A stretch of DNA of 41,345 nt from a virus. Of this stretch, positions 6,371 to 15,392 are shown in pieces; position 1 is the stretch's first letter; each line of letters opens with the position of its first letter. Where the stretch lies: positions 1 to 41,345 of IMG/VR virus record IMGVR_UViG_3300037264_000486, one strand, 5' to 3'. The position numbers were made by a program, and so were the translations under genes. The notes below the pieces were generated by a model. That model did no database searches. It saw nothing but the letters and a program-made list of their open reading frames with translations, and was not told where the DNA came from.

Positions 6371-7555
6371 TTACTTAATAAGCTCAATAAACAGGGTCAT
6401 GTATTCAACTGTGATATTGTTAGATCCTGTTGTGTTTACTACCCATAAATCCACTACGTCAGTAGATACTAAGTCGGAAGTTATGAGGCAGGCGGCATTT
6501 TCTGAGCGTCCCGCTCCGTTTGTTGTTGTGTAATTAACAGAATTTGCAATGACTGTATTATTTTTAGCAATGTAAATTCCGACTACATTATTATTTATAC
6601 TAGTGAGCGTCGCGTGTGCGGTAATTTTATACGATTGAAGTAACGCGCTATTACAAACTAATTGATTTGATGACTGGGAAAAACGTTGAGAAATAGATTC
6701 TAAAGTGTAAGTCCCTGCTGCTTTAATTGGCACGTTTACGGTGATTGTTGTAGCAGTCGCATTGGCTGTAATTAAGGCCAGCCCGATCGTATTAGAGTTG
6801 TTAATGCCTGAGCACTCAAGGAACTTAGATTTATTGTCGTTATACGCAACACCCGCAAGATAAGTACCGCCACCGCTAAAAACTACAGTATCTAAAATGT
6901 AGCCCTCATTGGGAACGGTGGTTGAGGTGCTAAAGTCTATCCCAGTGCCTCCGGTTATTCTGATCGAGCAATAATTGATTCTCAATCTACGCGAGATAGT
7001 AAGGGTCGGCGCAAGAGTTATCACTGTGCCAGTTGAGCTATTAATTAATGTATTGTTTAAACCGATTGTCCCAATGGTTCCGTCAAAAGTTAATCCGGCG
7101 CTACTTAAGAATGCAGAGTCATTAATAATGAAGTTGTTAAACCCTGAGATGGCTCCAACTGTTTCGCAATTGACAAAATTCACTGATGTAAAATCTACCG
7201 CTTGTGTGCTATCAGCAGTAACAAGACTAAACACTTTAGCGCCTGCTGGAGACGTTAGAGAGATATCACGCATAGGCAAAGAATAAGCGCTGGTGATCAT
7301 TGCAAGGCCAGCGCCTAGGCCGGTCGATTTAATAAGAGATGTTTCTGATGACGTGCCAAAAATCGCCACAATGCCAGTGCAAAGTATTCGAGAGCCTAGC
7401 AAGTCAATTGTAGTAGTTATCATGTAAGCGCCACTTGTCAAAGTGATAACGCCATTTACAGCGCTCGGCAAGTCACGCAATGTTGAGACTGTTTTAAAGT
7501 CAGTGACATCAATAGAGCCGCCACGATATCCAGTTATTCCGCTTGACGTAATCAT
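6371..7555 (-). CDS. Beta-helix tail fibre-like protein on minus strand
   Basis: The 394-residue protein opens ITGYRGGSIDVTDFKTVSTL, then has short beta-strand repeats rich in T, S, I, N and G (for example GFNNFIINDSAFLSSAGL), a pectin-lyase-like right-handed beta-helix pattern. The C-terminal 100 residues look like a jelly-roll trimerisation or binding domain (TINNN and WVVNTTGSNNITVEYMTLFIELIK). It is the only virion-like gene on the minus strand and stands between the esterase and the terminases. It may be an accessory, independently expressed receptor-binding protein. No catalytic motif seen. Confidence 0.6.
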   Translation of the reverse strand: MITSSGITGYRGGSIDVTDFKTVSTLRDLPSAVNGVITLTSGAYMITTTIDLLGSRILCTGIVAIFGTSSETSLIKSTGLGAGLAMITSAYSLPMRDISLTSPAGAKVFSLVTADSTQAVDFTSVNFVNCETVGAISGFNNFIINDSAFLSSAGLTFDGTIGTIGLNNTLINSSTGTVITLAPTLTISRRLRINYCSIRITGGTGIDFSTSTTVPNEGYILDTVVFSGGGTYLAGVAYNDNKSKFLECSGINNSNTIGLALITANATATTITVNVPIKAAGTYTLESISQRFSQSSNQLVCNSALLQSYKITAHATLTSINNNVVGIYIAKNNTVIANSVNYTTTNGAGRSENAACLITSDLVSTDVVDLWVVNTTGSNNITVEYMTLFIELIK

Positions 7556-7694
7556 GATTTATGTGCCTTAGAGTATTTTATATGCGTGATTATAATATAC
7601 GCGCAAAAAATATACCGTTGTTATTTGTAGGGATTATCTTATTGCATGGAATATGGTAAACTACATGTGTTAACACACACTAACACGGTGAAAA
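7556..7694. promoter_or_regulatory. Divergent promoter region between minus fibre gene and TerS
   Basis: On the minus strand a TATAAT (7594-7589) lies about 35 bases before the fibre gene, without a good -35. On the plus strand an extended -10 TGGTAAACT (hexamer 7657-7662) precedes TerS. The palindrome TGTGTTAACACA (7666-7677) lies just downstream of it, an operator-like position. Its half-sites TGTGT/ACACA match those of the palindrome at 244-257, with a spacing of 2 instead of 4. Confidence 0.45.
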
Positions 7695-8120
7695 ATGGCA
7701 TTTACATCTGAGTTTCAACCGGCCCCAGAAAAACGCAGCGGCGGGCCTTCAAGCATCAAGCGCAAGATTATAGAAGCGTTAGGTAGGGCTAATCTAAGCG
7801 AAGAACAATTCATTGATATGCTAGTTCTAAAGGCTCTTGATGAGGGCGGCATATATCTACAAGAACTATTAAAGCGATACTCACCGATAACAAAGCAAAC
7901 ATTTGAATCAATCGCGATAGTTGACTGGCCAAAGAGCGGCACCCCCATTCAAAAAGCTGAAGTAATCTTAAACGCAATGGCTAGTGGTGATATACCGCCA
8001 GACCTAGGCGCACTTTTTATTGAGTCTATTAGTAAATCATTAGGCATAGAAGAGATTACAGAGTTAGCTAAACGACTTGAAGCACTAGAGGCTATCATTG
8101 CGCAAAAAACTAACGCATGA
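7695..8120 (+). CDS. Terminase small subunit
   Basis: The 141-residue, mostly helical protein lies directly before and overlaps the large terminase, the standard place for TerS. The N-terminus is basic and Gly/Ser rich (EKRSGGPSSIKRKIIEALG). A helical region (EQFIDMLVLKALDEGG...) follows, and the C-terminus is a charged helix (ITELAKRLEALEAIIAQK) suited to oligomerisation. TerS rings recognise the packaging site and regulate the ATPase. The call rests on position, size and composition. Confidence 0.7.
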   Translation: MAFTSEFQPAPEKRSGGPSSIKRKIIEALGRANLSEEQFIDMLVLKALDEGGIYLQELLKRYSPITKQTFESIAIVDWPKSGTPIQKAEVILNAMASGDIPPDLGALFIESISKSLGIEEITELAKRLEALEAIIAQKTNA

Positions 8121-9750
8121 AGCAATCAAAGCTTGTGAGCAGTATGCACAATCGATATCAGGCGATAGGCATAGCTCAACATTCGGAATAGTGTCACCTG
8201 ATGGCGAACTACTTAAGATTATTGAAAGAGTAGATGGCGAGTGGACAGAAACAGATAAGCCGCCATTATTCTATATAGCTGAAAAGCTGGAGAGAGTATT
8301 AAGCACCAAGAAGCGTTTTGTCGTTGTGATAGGTGGGCGCGGATCGGGTAAGTCCGTAGGTGTTGGGGACATAATGCTAGCCGGAATTATGGATGATGGC
8401 GATAAGGTTTATTTTCTGCGTGAGTATCAAGAGTCAATTAGTGAGTCAGTACACGCTCTACTGAAAGAAGAGATTAGCAGAGTTAAGTTAAATGACTTCA
8501 CAATTCAGCAGGCAGCAATTTATCATGCTGGTGGTGGCGAGGCTAAATATAGGGGGCTAGCAAGAAGCCCAGAATCTATTAAGTCTGCGCATGGGTTTAA
8601 GCGATTCGAGGTGGAAGAGGCTCAGTTTATTAGTGCCGACTCGCTCAAGAATTTAACGCCTACTGCACGTAACACCGCTAGATATGGATTGCCTGGCGCT
8701 TTGGCAGAGGAAGAAGTGGATGAACTGTCAGGCGTTCAGATGTTCTTTGTTGGTAACCCGCGATCAAGTGCAGACCCATTTAGTCAAAGATTCATCAACC
8801 CATATTTGCCTGATATTTTAAAGAATGGATACTACGAAGATGATTTACATTTAATTGTTCAGATGAATTACACGGATAACCCGTGGTTTGGTCTTAGTGG
8901 ATTGGATAAAGAGAGGCTATTCGATTTTGAGCATAAGAGTAGGGCCGAATATGACCACGTTTGGAAGGGTGCATTCTTGGACGATGTAGAGAATTCTATT
9001 ATCATTGGTGAATGGTTTGATGCGTGTGTTGATGCGCATATCAAATTAGGTTTTGAGCCATTGGGGCAAGAGAAAATAAGTTATGACCCCGCTGATAGTG
9101 GTGACGCCAAGGCTATAGCGTACATGCATGGAGCCGTATTGTTGGACGTTAGAAGCACAAAGCATGGATTGATCGATACGGCAACAGACTGGGCCTTGAC
9201 GCACGTTCAGAATATTAAGCCTGATGTATTCACATGGGACGTAAACGGCATTGGCGGAGGTCTAAAGAGGCAGATAACGGATGCATTGGGTAAGAAGAAA
9301 ATTCACTTGTCAGCTTTTAATAGTTCGTATGGGCCAGACAACCCAGACGAGATATATGATGCGGTAGAGGGTGAGGTAGAAGGCTCCAAGACTAACGCTA
9401 ATATGTTTGCTAATATGCGCGCTCAATGCTATTGGAAGCTGCGCGATAGGATGATTAGAACCTACTTGGCAGTCATCCACAAGAAGCACTTTATACCTGA
9501 TAATATGATTAGTTTTAGTTCAAACATCAAAGAATTAGAGGCGTTTAGGTCTGAACTATGCAGAATTCCCCGCAAATATGTAAGTTCTGGTAGAATACAA
9601 ATTATGAGCAAAGAAGAAATGCGCAGTAAAAAGATCAAATCACCAAACATGGCAGACGCGGTAATGATGTTGCAGCGCAATGTTGACGTAGATGATCCCC
9701 AAGACGATTACGACGACGAACCGCAAACAGCTAACTCAAGGTGGGCATGA
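8098..9750 (+). CDS. Terminase large subunit
   Basis: This 550-residue packaging motor has a Walker A GGRGSGKS (79-86), a Walker B-type FEVEEA (170-175) with the catalytic Glu pair, and a coupling-motif-like FFVGNPRS. The C-terminal RNase H-like nuclease shows acidic positions in YDPADSGDAKA, TWDVNGIGGG and NMADAVMML. It cuts concatemers and pumps DNA through the portal. The start is probably TTG 8098 with AGAGG upstream, overlapping TerS by 23 bases; no in-frame ATG exists near the N-terminus. P22-like virion gene order suggests headful packaging, consistent with a permuted genome. Confidence 0.93.
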   Translation: MRKKLTHEAIKACEQYAQSISGDRHSSTFGIVSPDGELLKIIERVDGEWTETDKPPLFYIAEKLERVLSTKKRFVVVIGGRGSGKSVGVGDIMLAGIMDDGDKVYFLREYQESISESVHALLKEEISRVKLNDFTIQQAAIYHAGGGEAKYRGLARSPESIKSAHGFKRFEVEEAQFISADSLKNLTPTARNTARYGLPGALAEEEVDELSGVQMFFVGNPRSSADPFSQRFINPYLPDILKNGYYEDDLHLIVQMNYTDNPWFGLSGLDKERLFDFEHKSRAEYDHVWKGAFLDDVENSIIIGEWFDACVDAHIKLGFEPLGQEKISYDPADSGDAKAIAYMHGAVLLDVRSTKHGLIDTATDWALTHVQNIKPDVFTWDVNGIGGGLKRQITDALGKKKIHLSAFNSSYGPDNPDEIYDAVEGEVEGSKTNANMFANMRAQCYWKLRDRMIRTYLAVIHKKHFIPDNMISFSSNIKELEAFRSELCRIPRKYVSSGRIQIMSKEEMRSKKIKSPNMADAVMMLQRNVDVDDPQDDYDDEPQTANSRWA

Positions 9751-10010
9751 TGAAGGCGTACACTTTTGAGCAACTAGCGTGGTTTAATCGTTGCCTATAT
9801 CCTGATGATTTTGCTGATGACTTGCATAAGATCGGCGGAATGGATGCGAACGATGCAGGCTTATTAAAGTTAAGTTTTCGGATGCACGTAAAAAGCACCG
9901 GCAAAGGCTTGGATATAGTTGGCATATATCAAGAATATGCGATTAATGACAAAGAAATGCAGAAGAGTATTTGTTTGGTTATAGATTATTTTTTAGCGGG
10001 GGTGGCATGA
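9747..10010 (+). CDS. Small hypothetical protein (87 aa) after TerL
   Basis: ATG 9747 or 9750 (ATGATG) overlaps the TerL stop and is served by AAGGTGG. The protein is helical and includes MKAYTFEQLAWFNRCLYPDDFADDLHKIGG. Three consecutive genes here start with ATGATG across the preceding TGA, so they are translationally coupled. No family recognised. Confidence 0.55.
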   Translation: MMKAYTFEQLAWFNRCLYPDDFADDLHKIGGMDANDAGLLKLSFRMHVKSTGKGLDIVGIYQEYAINDKEMQKSICLVIDYFLAGVA

Positions 10011-10168
10011 TGACTTACAAGAAATACAACAACGCCAAAAAGTTAGCTATGTGCAGAAAGAACAATAGAGATTATATAGTTAGCTTTGATATTGTGTCTG
10101 CGCCTTTAACCTATTATACAAATGAAGGCGTGCGCAAGGCGCTTACAAGATCAATGAGGATTGTATGA
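10007..10168 (+). CDS. Small basic hypothetical protein (53 aa)
   Basis: ATG 10007/10010 overlaps the upstream stop; GGGGGTGG is the ribosome site. The product is basic (TYKKYNNAKKLAMCRKNNRDY) and ends in a strand-helix segment. The frame is open further upstream, but that part overlaps the previous gene. Function unknown. Confidence 0.5.
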   Translation: MMTYKKYNNAKKLAMCRKNNRDYIVSFDIVSAPLTYYTNEGVRKALTRSMRIV

Positions 10169-10347
10169 TGGATATTAAAAGCTTTAATGAACGCCAAAAG
10201 CATGACATATACTTGCTTGAGCTGGTAATTGATGCGTTGCAACAAAACCCAGTATGGTCAGGCTTTGATATTCGTGACGTCATCGATATGCGCGATAGAA
10301 TGATTGTAACTTATGGGAATTATAAACAGCTATTAGCAGTGGAATAA
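10165..10347 (+). CDS. Small hypothetical protein (60 aa)
   Basis: ATG 10165 overlaps the previous stop. The product is helical and acidic (MDIKSFNERQKHDIYLLELVIDAL, then FDIRDVIDMRDRMI). It is the last of the coupled trio between TerL and portal. A 46-base gap follows before the portal gene. Function unknown. Confidence 0.5.
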   Translation: MMDIKSFNERQKHDIYLLELVIDALQQNPVWSGFDIRDVIDMRDRMIVTYGNYKQLLAVE

Positions 10348-10393
10348 TGATTTAGTTGCCAAAAACACGGGTTTTGACTAGAAGAGAAGAATT

Positions 10394-12736
10394 ATGAGCG
10401 TGAAAAGCCTTATAGCAATGATGGACAAAACAAATATCGCGGCTGATCTTGACGAGACAGAGCTGCATATTATTGCGACTGATGTGCTTAGACGCGCTGA
10501 TGAAGACTTATTGTCGATGAAGGATTGGATCGACTCGGTAGAAGAAGGTTTAAAGCTCAATAAGCCTGAGTTTCTTGGTAGATCGGAACCTTGGGAAGGG
10601 TCAGCTAATTACAAATCTACACTCTTAACGGAATCATCGAATAACTTTGGTAACCGTGGCGCTATTGAAATTATGCGCAACATGGCCTTAGTTAAAGCAG
10701 ACATTATAGGGCTAACCACGCTTCAGAATGTAATCGACAAGAAGTCTGATGAAGTGCTAGAGATGAAAGAAGCGTTCGAGGCTATCAATCAGGAAGTTCA
10801 GCAGATGCAAGAAGCACAAGAGCCAATTGACCCTAAGATACAGCAGCAATTAAAAGAGATTCCAGACGCTATTAGTGAGCGCGAAGCTACTATCAAGGAG
10901 AAGAAAAACGCAATCAAGGATAAGATTCGCCGCGCTAACCGTGTTACTGAAGTAATGAACTGGCAAGTCAACAGTCAAATGAAAGAATGGCGCCGTGACA
11001 TGAAGCGCTTGCTTTACACATTGCCAAATGTTGGTACTTTATTTAAAAAGCCTCACTATGATGAATCGATTGGCCGATGCGTTAGTGACGTAATTAATTA
11101 CCCTAATTTTATTGTTAATCAGGCCACTGTTGATCAAAATTCTTGCCGCTCATTTACGCATGTCATTGCGGTAGACAAAAACAAAGTGGTCATGAATGTT
11201 AGTAGTGGTTTATGGATTGAGCCAAAAATCACAATGGCCGGTAAAGATATCAAAGGCGACACGGGAAGCAATGAGGCTAATGGCGTAGAAAGCGCATTCG
11301 AAAATGAGGATTGCTTCTTTGAGCAATACTGCTGGATAGATTTAGACAAAGACGGCTATGAAGAACCCTACATTGTCACATTACATAAATCATCGGCAAG
11401 CGTTGTGCGTATCGTTGCCAGGTTCAAATATAAAGGTTTGATTGTCAAATACAAAGACATGAAGCCTATGCCAATACTTGATGCTCAGCGTGCGCGTGCG
11501 GCTGACATCATGAAAGATGATGAAGAGTTTGGCACTAAGTCTGAATTGCCTGATGCTGAAGATTTAAAGGGGTTTAAAGTTGTCCGCATTGATCCGTGTG
11601 GCGTGATTGTTAAATACGGATTTATCCCTAGTTACAACGGAACCTATTTGGATGTTGGATTCTTCCATTTGATTGGTGGGGCAACGCTTGGCGATAACAG
11701 GGTCACTAACGATTTATTAAACTCTGGCACATTGGCTAATCAGCAAATAGGCATGAGCGCGAAAGGATTTAGAAAGCGTCAGGGTGAGTTCAAGTTCAAG
11801 ATGGGACAGATAATGTCCACTGAGATACCGGCCGAGCAATTGCAGAATTCAATCTATATGCTGCAATTCAAAGAGCCGAGTATTACGCTATTGAATTTAC
11901 GTGATTCAATTAGGCAGGGAGCGGCTGGCTTTGCTGCTAACGTAGATATTGGCAACCAATTAACAGCCAACACAGCGCCGACAACAGCTTTAGCGATGGT
12001 TCAGGAGTCACTTGTACCGCAATCCGCGCATATGAGTATTATATTTGATTCGATGGGCGATGAATTCGAAATACTATTCGATCTTAATTCTGAGTATTTG
12101 GACAACGATGAGTATAGAAAAGTAGTTGGTGATGACGAGGCCAGCTATGAAGATGACTTTGCGACTGATGGGCTCTCTATTGTGTGCGGCGCAAATCCTG
12201 AAATGTCATCACGCACACAACGAATGATGCTGGCCGAAGCAGAGATGTTACACCTACCTGAATTAATGCAGGCTGGTGGTAATGGGTATGCTGTGCTTAA
12301 AAATTATTACAAAGCAATGGGCTCTCAAAACCTGCAAGAATATTTCCCGAATGAAGCTGAAATGTCGCGTACTGACAAGGCCAACATGCAGCAAATGAAG
12401 CAAGCTCAAGAGCAGGCCAACCAATTACAAGAACAACAAAACAAAATACAAGAGCTGCAAGTTGCATTATTGGGTCGTGCCGAAGATCGCAAAGACTTAG
12501 AAGCGCAAGTTAAAAAGCTTGAAACATTGGCGAAGGTTGAGAAAACCGACAAAGAAACCAAGCTCACTGAAGCTCAAGAATTGTTAACCCTTGAGCAAGC
12601 TGAAACTGAAGCAACCAAGAACCAAACGAGTATGTATGTAACTCACAGCGATATCACCGCACGTACTGAAGAGTTAAGGCTATTGGCAGAGAAACAAGCT
12701 AACGATAGAGAAATGGCAAACAGGCAAAAAGAGTAG
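10394..12736 (+). CDS. Portal protein (large, P22-like)
   Basis: At 780 residues, next after terminase, and with a P22-like downstream order, this is the dodecameric portal through which DNA is packed and ejected. The N-terminal 60 residues are helical; RSEPWEGSANYKSTLLTESSN recalls P22-type portals. A coiled-coil insertion (about 120-185, EVQQMQEAQE...IKDKIRR) precedes the beta-rich wing/stem region (FKVVRIDPCGVIVKYGF). Residues about 655-780 form a long Gln/Glu/Lys helix, like a C-terminal barrel extension but unusually charged. Confidence 0.8.
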   Translation: MSVKSLIAMMDKTNIAADLDETELHIIATDVLRRADEDLLSMKDWIDSVEEGLKLNKPEFLGRSEPWEGSANYKSTLLTESSNNFGNRGAIEIMRNMALVKADIIGLTTLQNVIDKKSDEVLEMKEAFEAINQEVQQMQEAQEPIDPKIQQQLKEIPDAISEREATIKEKKNAIKDKIRRANRVTEVMNWQVNSQMKEWRRDMKRLLYTLPNVGTLFKKPHYDESIGRCVSDVINYPNFIVNQATVDQNSCRSFTHVIAVDKNKVVMNVSSGLWIEPKITMAGKDIKGDTGSNEANGVESAFENEDCFFEQYCWIDLDKDGYEEPYIVTLHKSSASVVRIVARFKYKGLIVKYKDMKPMPILDAQRARAADIMKDDEEFGTKSELPDAEDLKGFKVVRIDPCGVIVKYGFIPSYNGTYLDVGFFHLIGGATLGDNRVTNDLLNSGTLANQQIGMSAKGFRKRQGEFKFKMGQIMSTEIPAEQLQNSIYMLQFKEPSITLLNLRDSIRQGAAGFAANVDIGNQLTANTAPTTALAMVQESLVPQSAHMSIIFDSMGDEFEILFDLNSEYLDNDEYRKVVGDDEASYEDDFATDGLSIVCGANPEMSSRTQRMMLAEAEMLHLPELMQAGGNGYAVLKNYYKAMGSQNLQEYFPNEAEMSRTDKANMQQMKQAQEQANQLQEQQNKIQELQVALLGRAEDRKDLEAQVKKLETLAKVEKTDKETKLTEAQELLTLEQAETEATKNQTSMYVTHSDITARTEELRLLAEKQANDREMANRQKE

Positions 12737-12792
12737 TATAATCATCTAGTCGGCAAGTGTCGGCTAAGCAGTTCCAACCGCTCACAGTGAGC
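12737..12792 (+). promoter_or_regulatory. Possible internal promoter and hairpin
   Basis: TATAAT (12737-12742) directly follows the portal stop, with a weak -35 (TGGCAA) 17 bases upstream. GCTCACAGTGAGC (12780-12792) is a perfect 6-bp inverted repeat around one base, 22 bases before the next ATG. Either an internal late promoter with an operator, or a leader hairpin. Weak evidence. Confidence 0.35.
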
Positions 12793-12814
12793 ACAAAAGC
12801 GAAGGTATACAGTA

Positions 12815-13195
12815 ATGAGTGTATTACAGCAACAGAAAATAGCAGCACTAGAAACGCAAGTATCAAAACTAATCCAGTCAAATAACTCCCTACGTGGAGA
12901 GCTAAAAAAACGCCCGTCATTAAGCACATTGCACACTTCTGGCGCTAGATTTCATTTTTCTAAAGGGAAGGTTCACGTAACTACCGCAACACCTGAAGAA
13001 TCCCCGTTTCCATTTACCGAATATGGTAAGACAGTAACATTAAGCCCCAATGCTGTTGAAGATGAGCAGCTAGAAAACCATCAGAGAAAACACGCAGAGC
13101 TAATGATAAGCGCTGAAAAATACTTCAGCTTATCAATATTGCTTAGCGGCATTGCCATCTCAATAATTTTAGTTATTGCGAGGCATTTTGTATGA
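12815..13195 (+). CDS. Coiled-coil protein with C-terminal anchor (126 aa)
   Basis: The N-terminus is a coiled coil (VLQQQKIAALETQVSKLIQSNNSLRGEL). A probably disordered or beta middle (residues about 33-80) precedes a charged helix, and the protein ends in one transmembrane segment (SLSILLSGIAISIILVIARHF). It lies between portal and scaffold genes, where podoviruses often carry non-structural inserts. ATG follows AAGG. No family recognised. Confidence 0.55.
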   Translation: MSVLQQQKIAALETQVSKLIQSNNSLRGELKKRPSLSTLHTSGARFHFSKGKVHVTTATPEESPFPFTEYGKTVTLSPNAVEDEQLENHQRKHAELMISAEKYFSLSILLSGIAISIILVIARHFV

Positions 13196-13485
13196 GCCTA
13201 TTTCGCATTGAGTCTTCACTCGCAGCAGCCAATCATCATGAAATATTAGAGCGCAGACGATTAGTAACACCGCTTTTCTATGTAAGACTTAAACCCAATC
13301 GATACATTTTCTGTAAAGGAGCCTATGGTTATTTATTCGGCATTAAGCTAAAAGTTTCTGCCGGTTGGTTCCATTGCAAAAAATCAGGGCAAGAACGATG
13401 CGATCCTGAAAAATCAAATCAGTTAATTTCGTTCATGCAAACAGAACTTGGTGAAAGCGATAAAAAGGTGGTGCAAATAAGATGA
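13192..13485 (+). CDS. Hypothetical basic protein (97 aa)
   Basis: ATG overlaps the preceding stop (ATGA). The product is basic with aromatic patches (PLFYVRLKPNRYIFCKGAYGYLFG), probably a small beta fold with two cysteines in HCKKSGQERC. No membrane segment. It overlaps the next gene by four bases. Unrecognised. Confidence 0.5.
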   Translation: MSLFRIESSLAAANHHEILERRRLVTPLFYVRLKPNRYIFCKGAYGYLFGIKLKVSAGWFHCKKSGQERCDPEKSNQLISFMQTELGESDKKVVQIR

Positions 13486-13676
13486 AAAAGATAATCAATC
13501 TATTTGTTGGTACAATCCTGATAGCCCTAGGCGTAATGCTTTGGTCTTTTGGTTGGGTTGTCGCCATATTTACTAAAGCATACAAACATCTAACTCGCCC
13601 AAAACTAACGCCAAAACAAACGCCGTGGGCTGACCATCACGAAGCAATAACTAAAGACAAGGAGCAATCACAATGA
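13482..13676 (+). CDS. Small single-pass membrane protein (64 aa)
   Basis: KKIINLFVGTILIALGVMLW then SFGWVVAIF form one long or two short hydrophobic helices, followed by a basic, proline-rich tail (HLTRPKLTPKQTPW). ATGA overlap with the previous gene. With the membrane protein at 12815, this makes two membrane genes inside the head operon. Unrecognised. Confidence 0.5.
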   Translation: MKKIINLFVGTILIALGVMLWSFGWVVAIFTKAYKHLTRPKLTPKQTPWADHHEAITKDKEQSQ

Positions 13677-13933
13677 CTATACGCGCTGAAGATATAGAAA
13701 CAGCAATCAAAGCCCTGCAAATATCTCCCGACGCTTACATGATGTGGAAAGACAACATGGTGACTAAGCGCTTCATGCTTGAAGCAGAATTAGAGTTATT
13801 AGATCGCCGTGCAGACGTGCCACATGGAACTACGTGCGAAGCTATTGCATTGGATCACGTTAAGAATCGTAGCGCGTGCGAGCAATTAGAAAATGTATTG
13901 ATGTGGAAGCCGCAAGAATTACAAGTAGATTAA
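13673..13933 (+). CDS. Helical hypothetical protein (86 aa)
   Basis: ATG overlaps the previous stop, with AAGGAG just upstream. The protein is acidic and helical throughout (DIETAIKALQISPDAYMMWKDN, then FMLEAELELLDRRAD). It probably belongs with the following head-assembly genes. Family unknown. Confidence 0.5.
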   Translation: MTIRAEDIETAIKALQISPDAYMMWKDNMVTKRFMLEAELELLDRRADVPHGTTCEAIALDHVKNRSACEQLENVLMWKPQELQVD

Positions 13934-13964
13934 TAGTTTTTAAACAAGCAGAGGTAAAAAGCGA

Positions 13965-14333
13965 ATGACAGAAACAATCGTACCATTAGGGTTTCAGGTG
14001 TTATTAGAAATGGAAGAGGTGAAAGATGTAAGCGCGGGCGGTGTTTTCATGGGCGATGTTCGGCGAGAACAATCAAATGTCGATATTGGCTATGTTCGAG
14101 CATTCGGTAATACAGCATTTAGAGGGTTTCCAGGCTGTGACCCAGAATCATACCCGCCAAGCCATCAATTTCATTCTATGCAGCCTCACCAAATATGGGG
14201 AATCAATATAGGTGATAAGGTCGAATATCACCACCTTGAGGGCCAAACCTCACGCACAAAAGGCTACGAGCGTTTTAGAGTTGTTCCAGACTCGCAGATA
14301 ATTATTAAGATAGTGGAGAAAGCGAATGACTGA
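13965..14333 (+). CDS. GroES-like co-chaperonin (phage Cpn10-type)
   Basis: At 122 residues it reads as a Cpn10-type beta-barrel. VPLGFQVLLEMEEVKDVSAGGVFM corresponds to the first strand and the GroEL-contacting mobile loop of GroES, followed by VDIGYVRAFGNTAF, then GINIGDKVEYHHLEG and a closing RVVPDSQIIIKIV. GroES itself has the order PLHDRV...SAGGIVL...GEVLAVG...VKVGDIVIF...IMSESDILAIV. Phage versions (for example T4 gp31) pair with host GroEL to fold the coat protein, and this gene precedes scaffold and coat. The middle carries an insertion of about 25 residues (FRGFPGCDPESYPPSHQFHS). Confidence 0.7.
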   Translation: MTETIVPLGFQVLLEMEEVKDVSAGGVFMGDVRREQSNVDIGYVRAFGNTAFRGFPGCDPESYPPSHQFHSMQPHQIWGINIGDKVEYHHLEGQTSRTKGYERFRVVPDSQIIIKIVEKAND

Positions 14334-15123
14334 TCAAGCAGAAGTAATCAATGACGAGTTAGATATTGAAGAAGCCGAAGAGGTAGAGGCCTTACCAGAA
14401 AAGATAGAAGTCGATGAAGCCTTACGCGGGCACATGTCTAAAGCTGATTGGATCGCTAGCGGTAAAGATGCTGACGAATGGCGCTCACCTCGTGAGTTCA
14501 AAGAGCGTTACGACTTAATTGAAAGCAATAAAGCTTTGCGTAAAACTGTAGAGCGACTGAAAGACGACACCGACAATCAGATTAAAAATCTTAACGCTCT
14601 GCATGAAATTAAGCTTCAAAACGAGCTTGAAGAATTGCTATCACGTCGTGATGATGCCATTGATGTAGCTGATAGGGGCGAAGTTAAACGTCTTGATGCA
14701 AAGATTGCTGCTAATCAAGAGCAATCTGGATTAGTTAAGGCTGAACCTGCGCCGCAACAACCACAGAAAGCTCGCGAGGTAGAAGAGTTCATGGAAGAAA
14801 ATCCGTGGGCTAGAGATGTAAATGATGTGCGCACAATATACGCCAATAAGATTATCAATGATGCGATGAATAACGGCAAAACATTATCCAGCGCATTGAG
14901 ATTAGCTGAGAAAGGCGTGTTAGATAAGTTTACAACTCCAAAAAAGAGCGCGTCACCAATGGTTGAGGCGTCACGTACTGCTGGTAGCGCTAAGCAGACA
15001 AGCAGCACTTTATCGTGGTCTCAGCTAACGCCAGCAGAAGAGAAGTGTTATCAGCCAGCCATGTGGAAGAGCGAAGCCGAGTTCCTAAGAGCCGTAGCTA
15101 ATGATCGTAAGGGGTCTAAATAA
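14326..15123 (+). CDS. Scaffolding protein
   Basis: The 265-residue protein has a very acidic N-terminus (ELDIEEAEEVEALPEKIEVDE), a long helical middle with coiled-coil character (residues about 65-125), a Pro/Gln linker, and a basic C-terminal end (WKSEAEFLRAVANDRKGSK) of the kind that binds coat protein. It sits directly upstream of the coat region. Scaffold proteins direct procapsid assembly and leave before maturation. The call rests on composition and position. Confidence 0.7.
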   Translation: MTDQAEVINDELDIEEAEEVEALPEKIEVDEALRGHMSKADWIASGKDADEWRSPREFKERYDLIESNKALRKTVERLKDDTDNQIKNLNALHEIKLQNELEELLSRRDDAIDVADRGEVKRLDAKIAANQEQSGLVKAEPAPQQPQKAREVEEFMEENPWARDVNDVRTIYANKIINDAMNNGKTLSSALRLAEKGVLDKFTTPKKSASPMVEASRTAGSAKQTSSTLSWSQLTPAEEKCYQPAMWKSEAEFLRAVANDRKGSK

Positions 15124-15392
15124 TGATTAATCAACTGTCATTTGAAACTCCCATGCTTCCTAGTATTGACCATGCAAAAATCGTTATTCAAAAAATTAAA
15201 GAAGGTGACATAGTCTTAAGGCCTAGCAAAAACACAAAGCTTGATCGCTTGGTTCTTGAAGGCTTTAAGCAGAGGCACGCTTGGTTTTTTAATGACGAGA
15301 AATTTTCGCATAATCAAAAGATGGAGTATTTATACCAGCTGGCGAATTCCATGCTTAACGATAAAACCATTCAAAGAGGCTATATGCAATGA
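15123..15392 (+). CDS. Hypothetical protein (89 aa)
   Basis: ATG 15123 shares a base with the scaffold stop (TAATG). The product is helical and basic (LDRLVLEGFKQRHAWFFNDEKFSHNQKMEYLYQLA). It lies between scaffold and coat, so a role in head assembly is plausible but unproved. Unrecognised. Confidence 0.5.
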   Translation: MINQLSFETPMLPSIDHAKIVIQKIKEGDIVLRPSKNTKLDRLVLEGFKQRHAWFFNDEKFSHNQKMEYLYQLANSMLNDKTIQRGYMQ

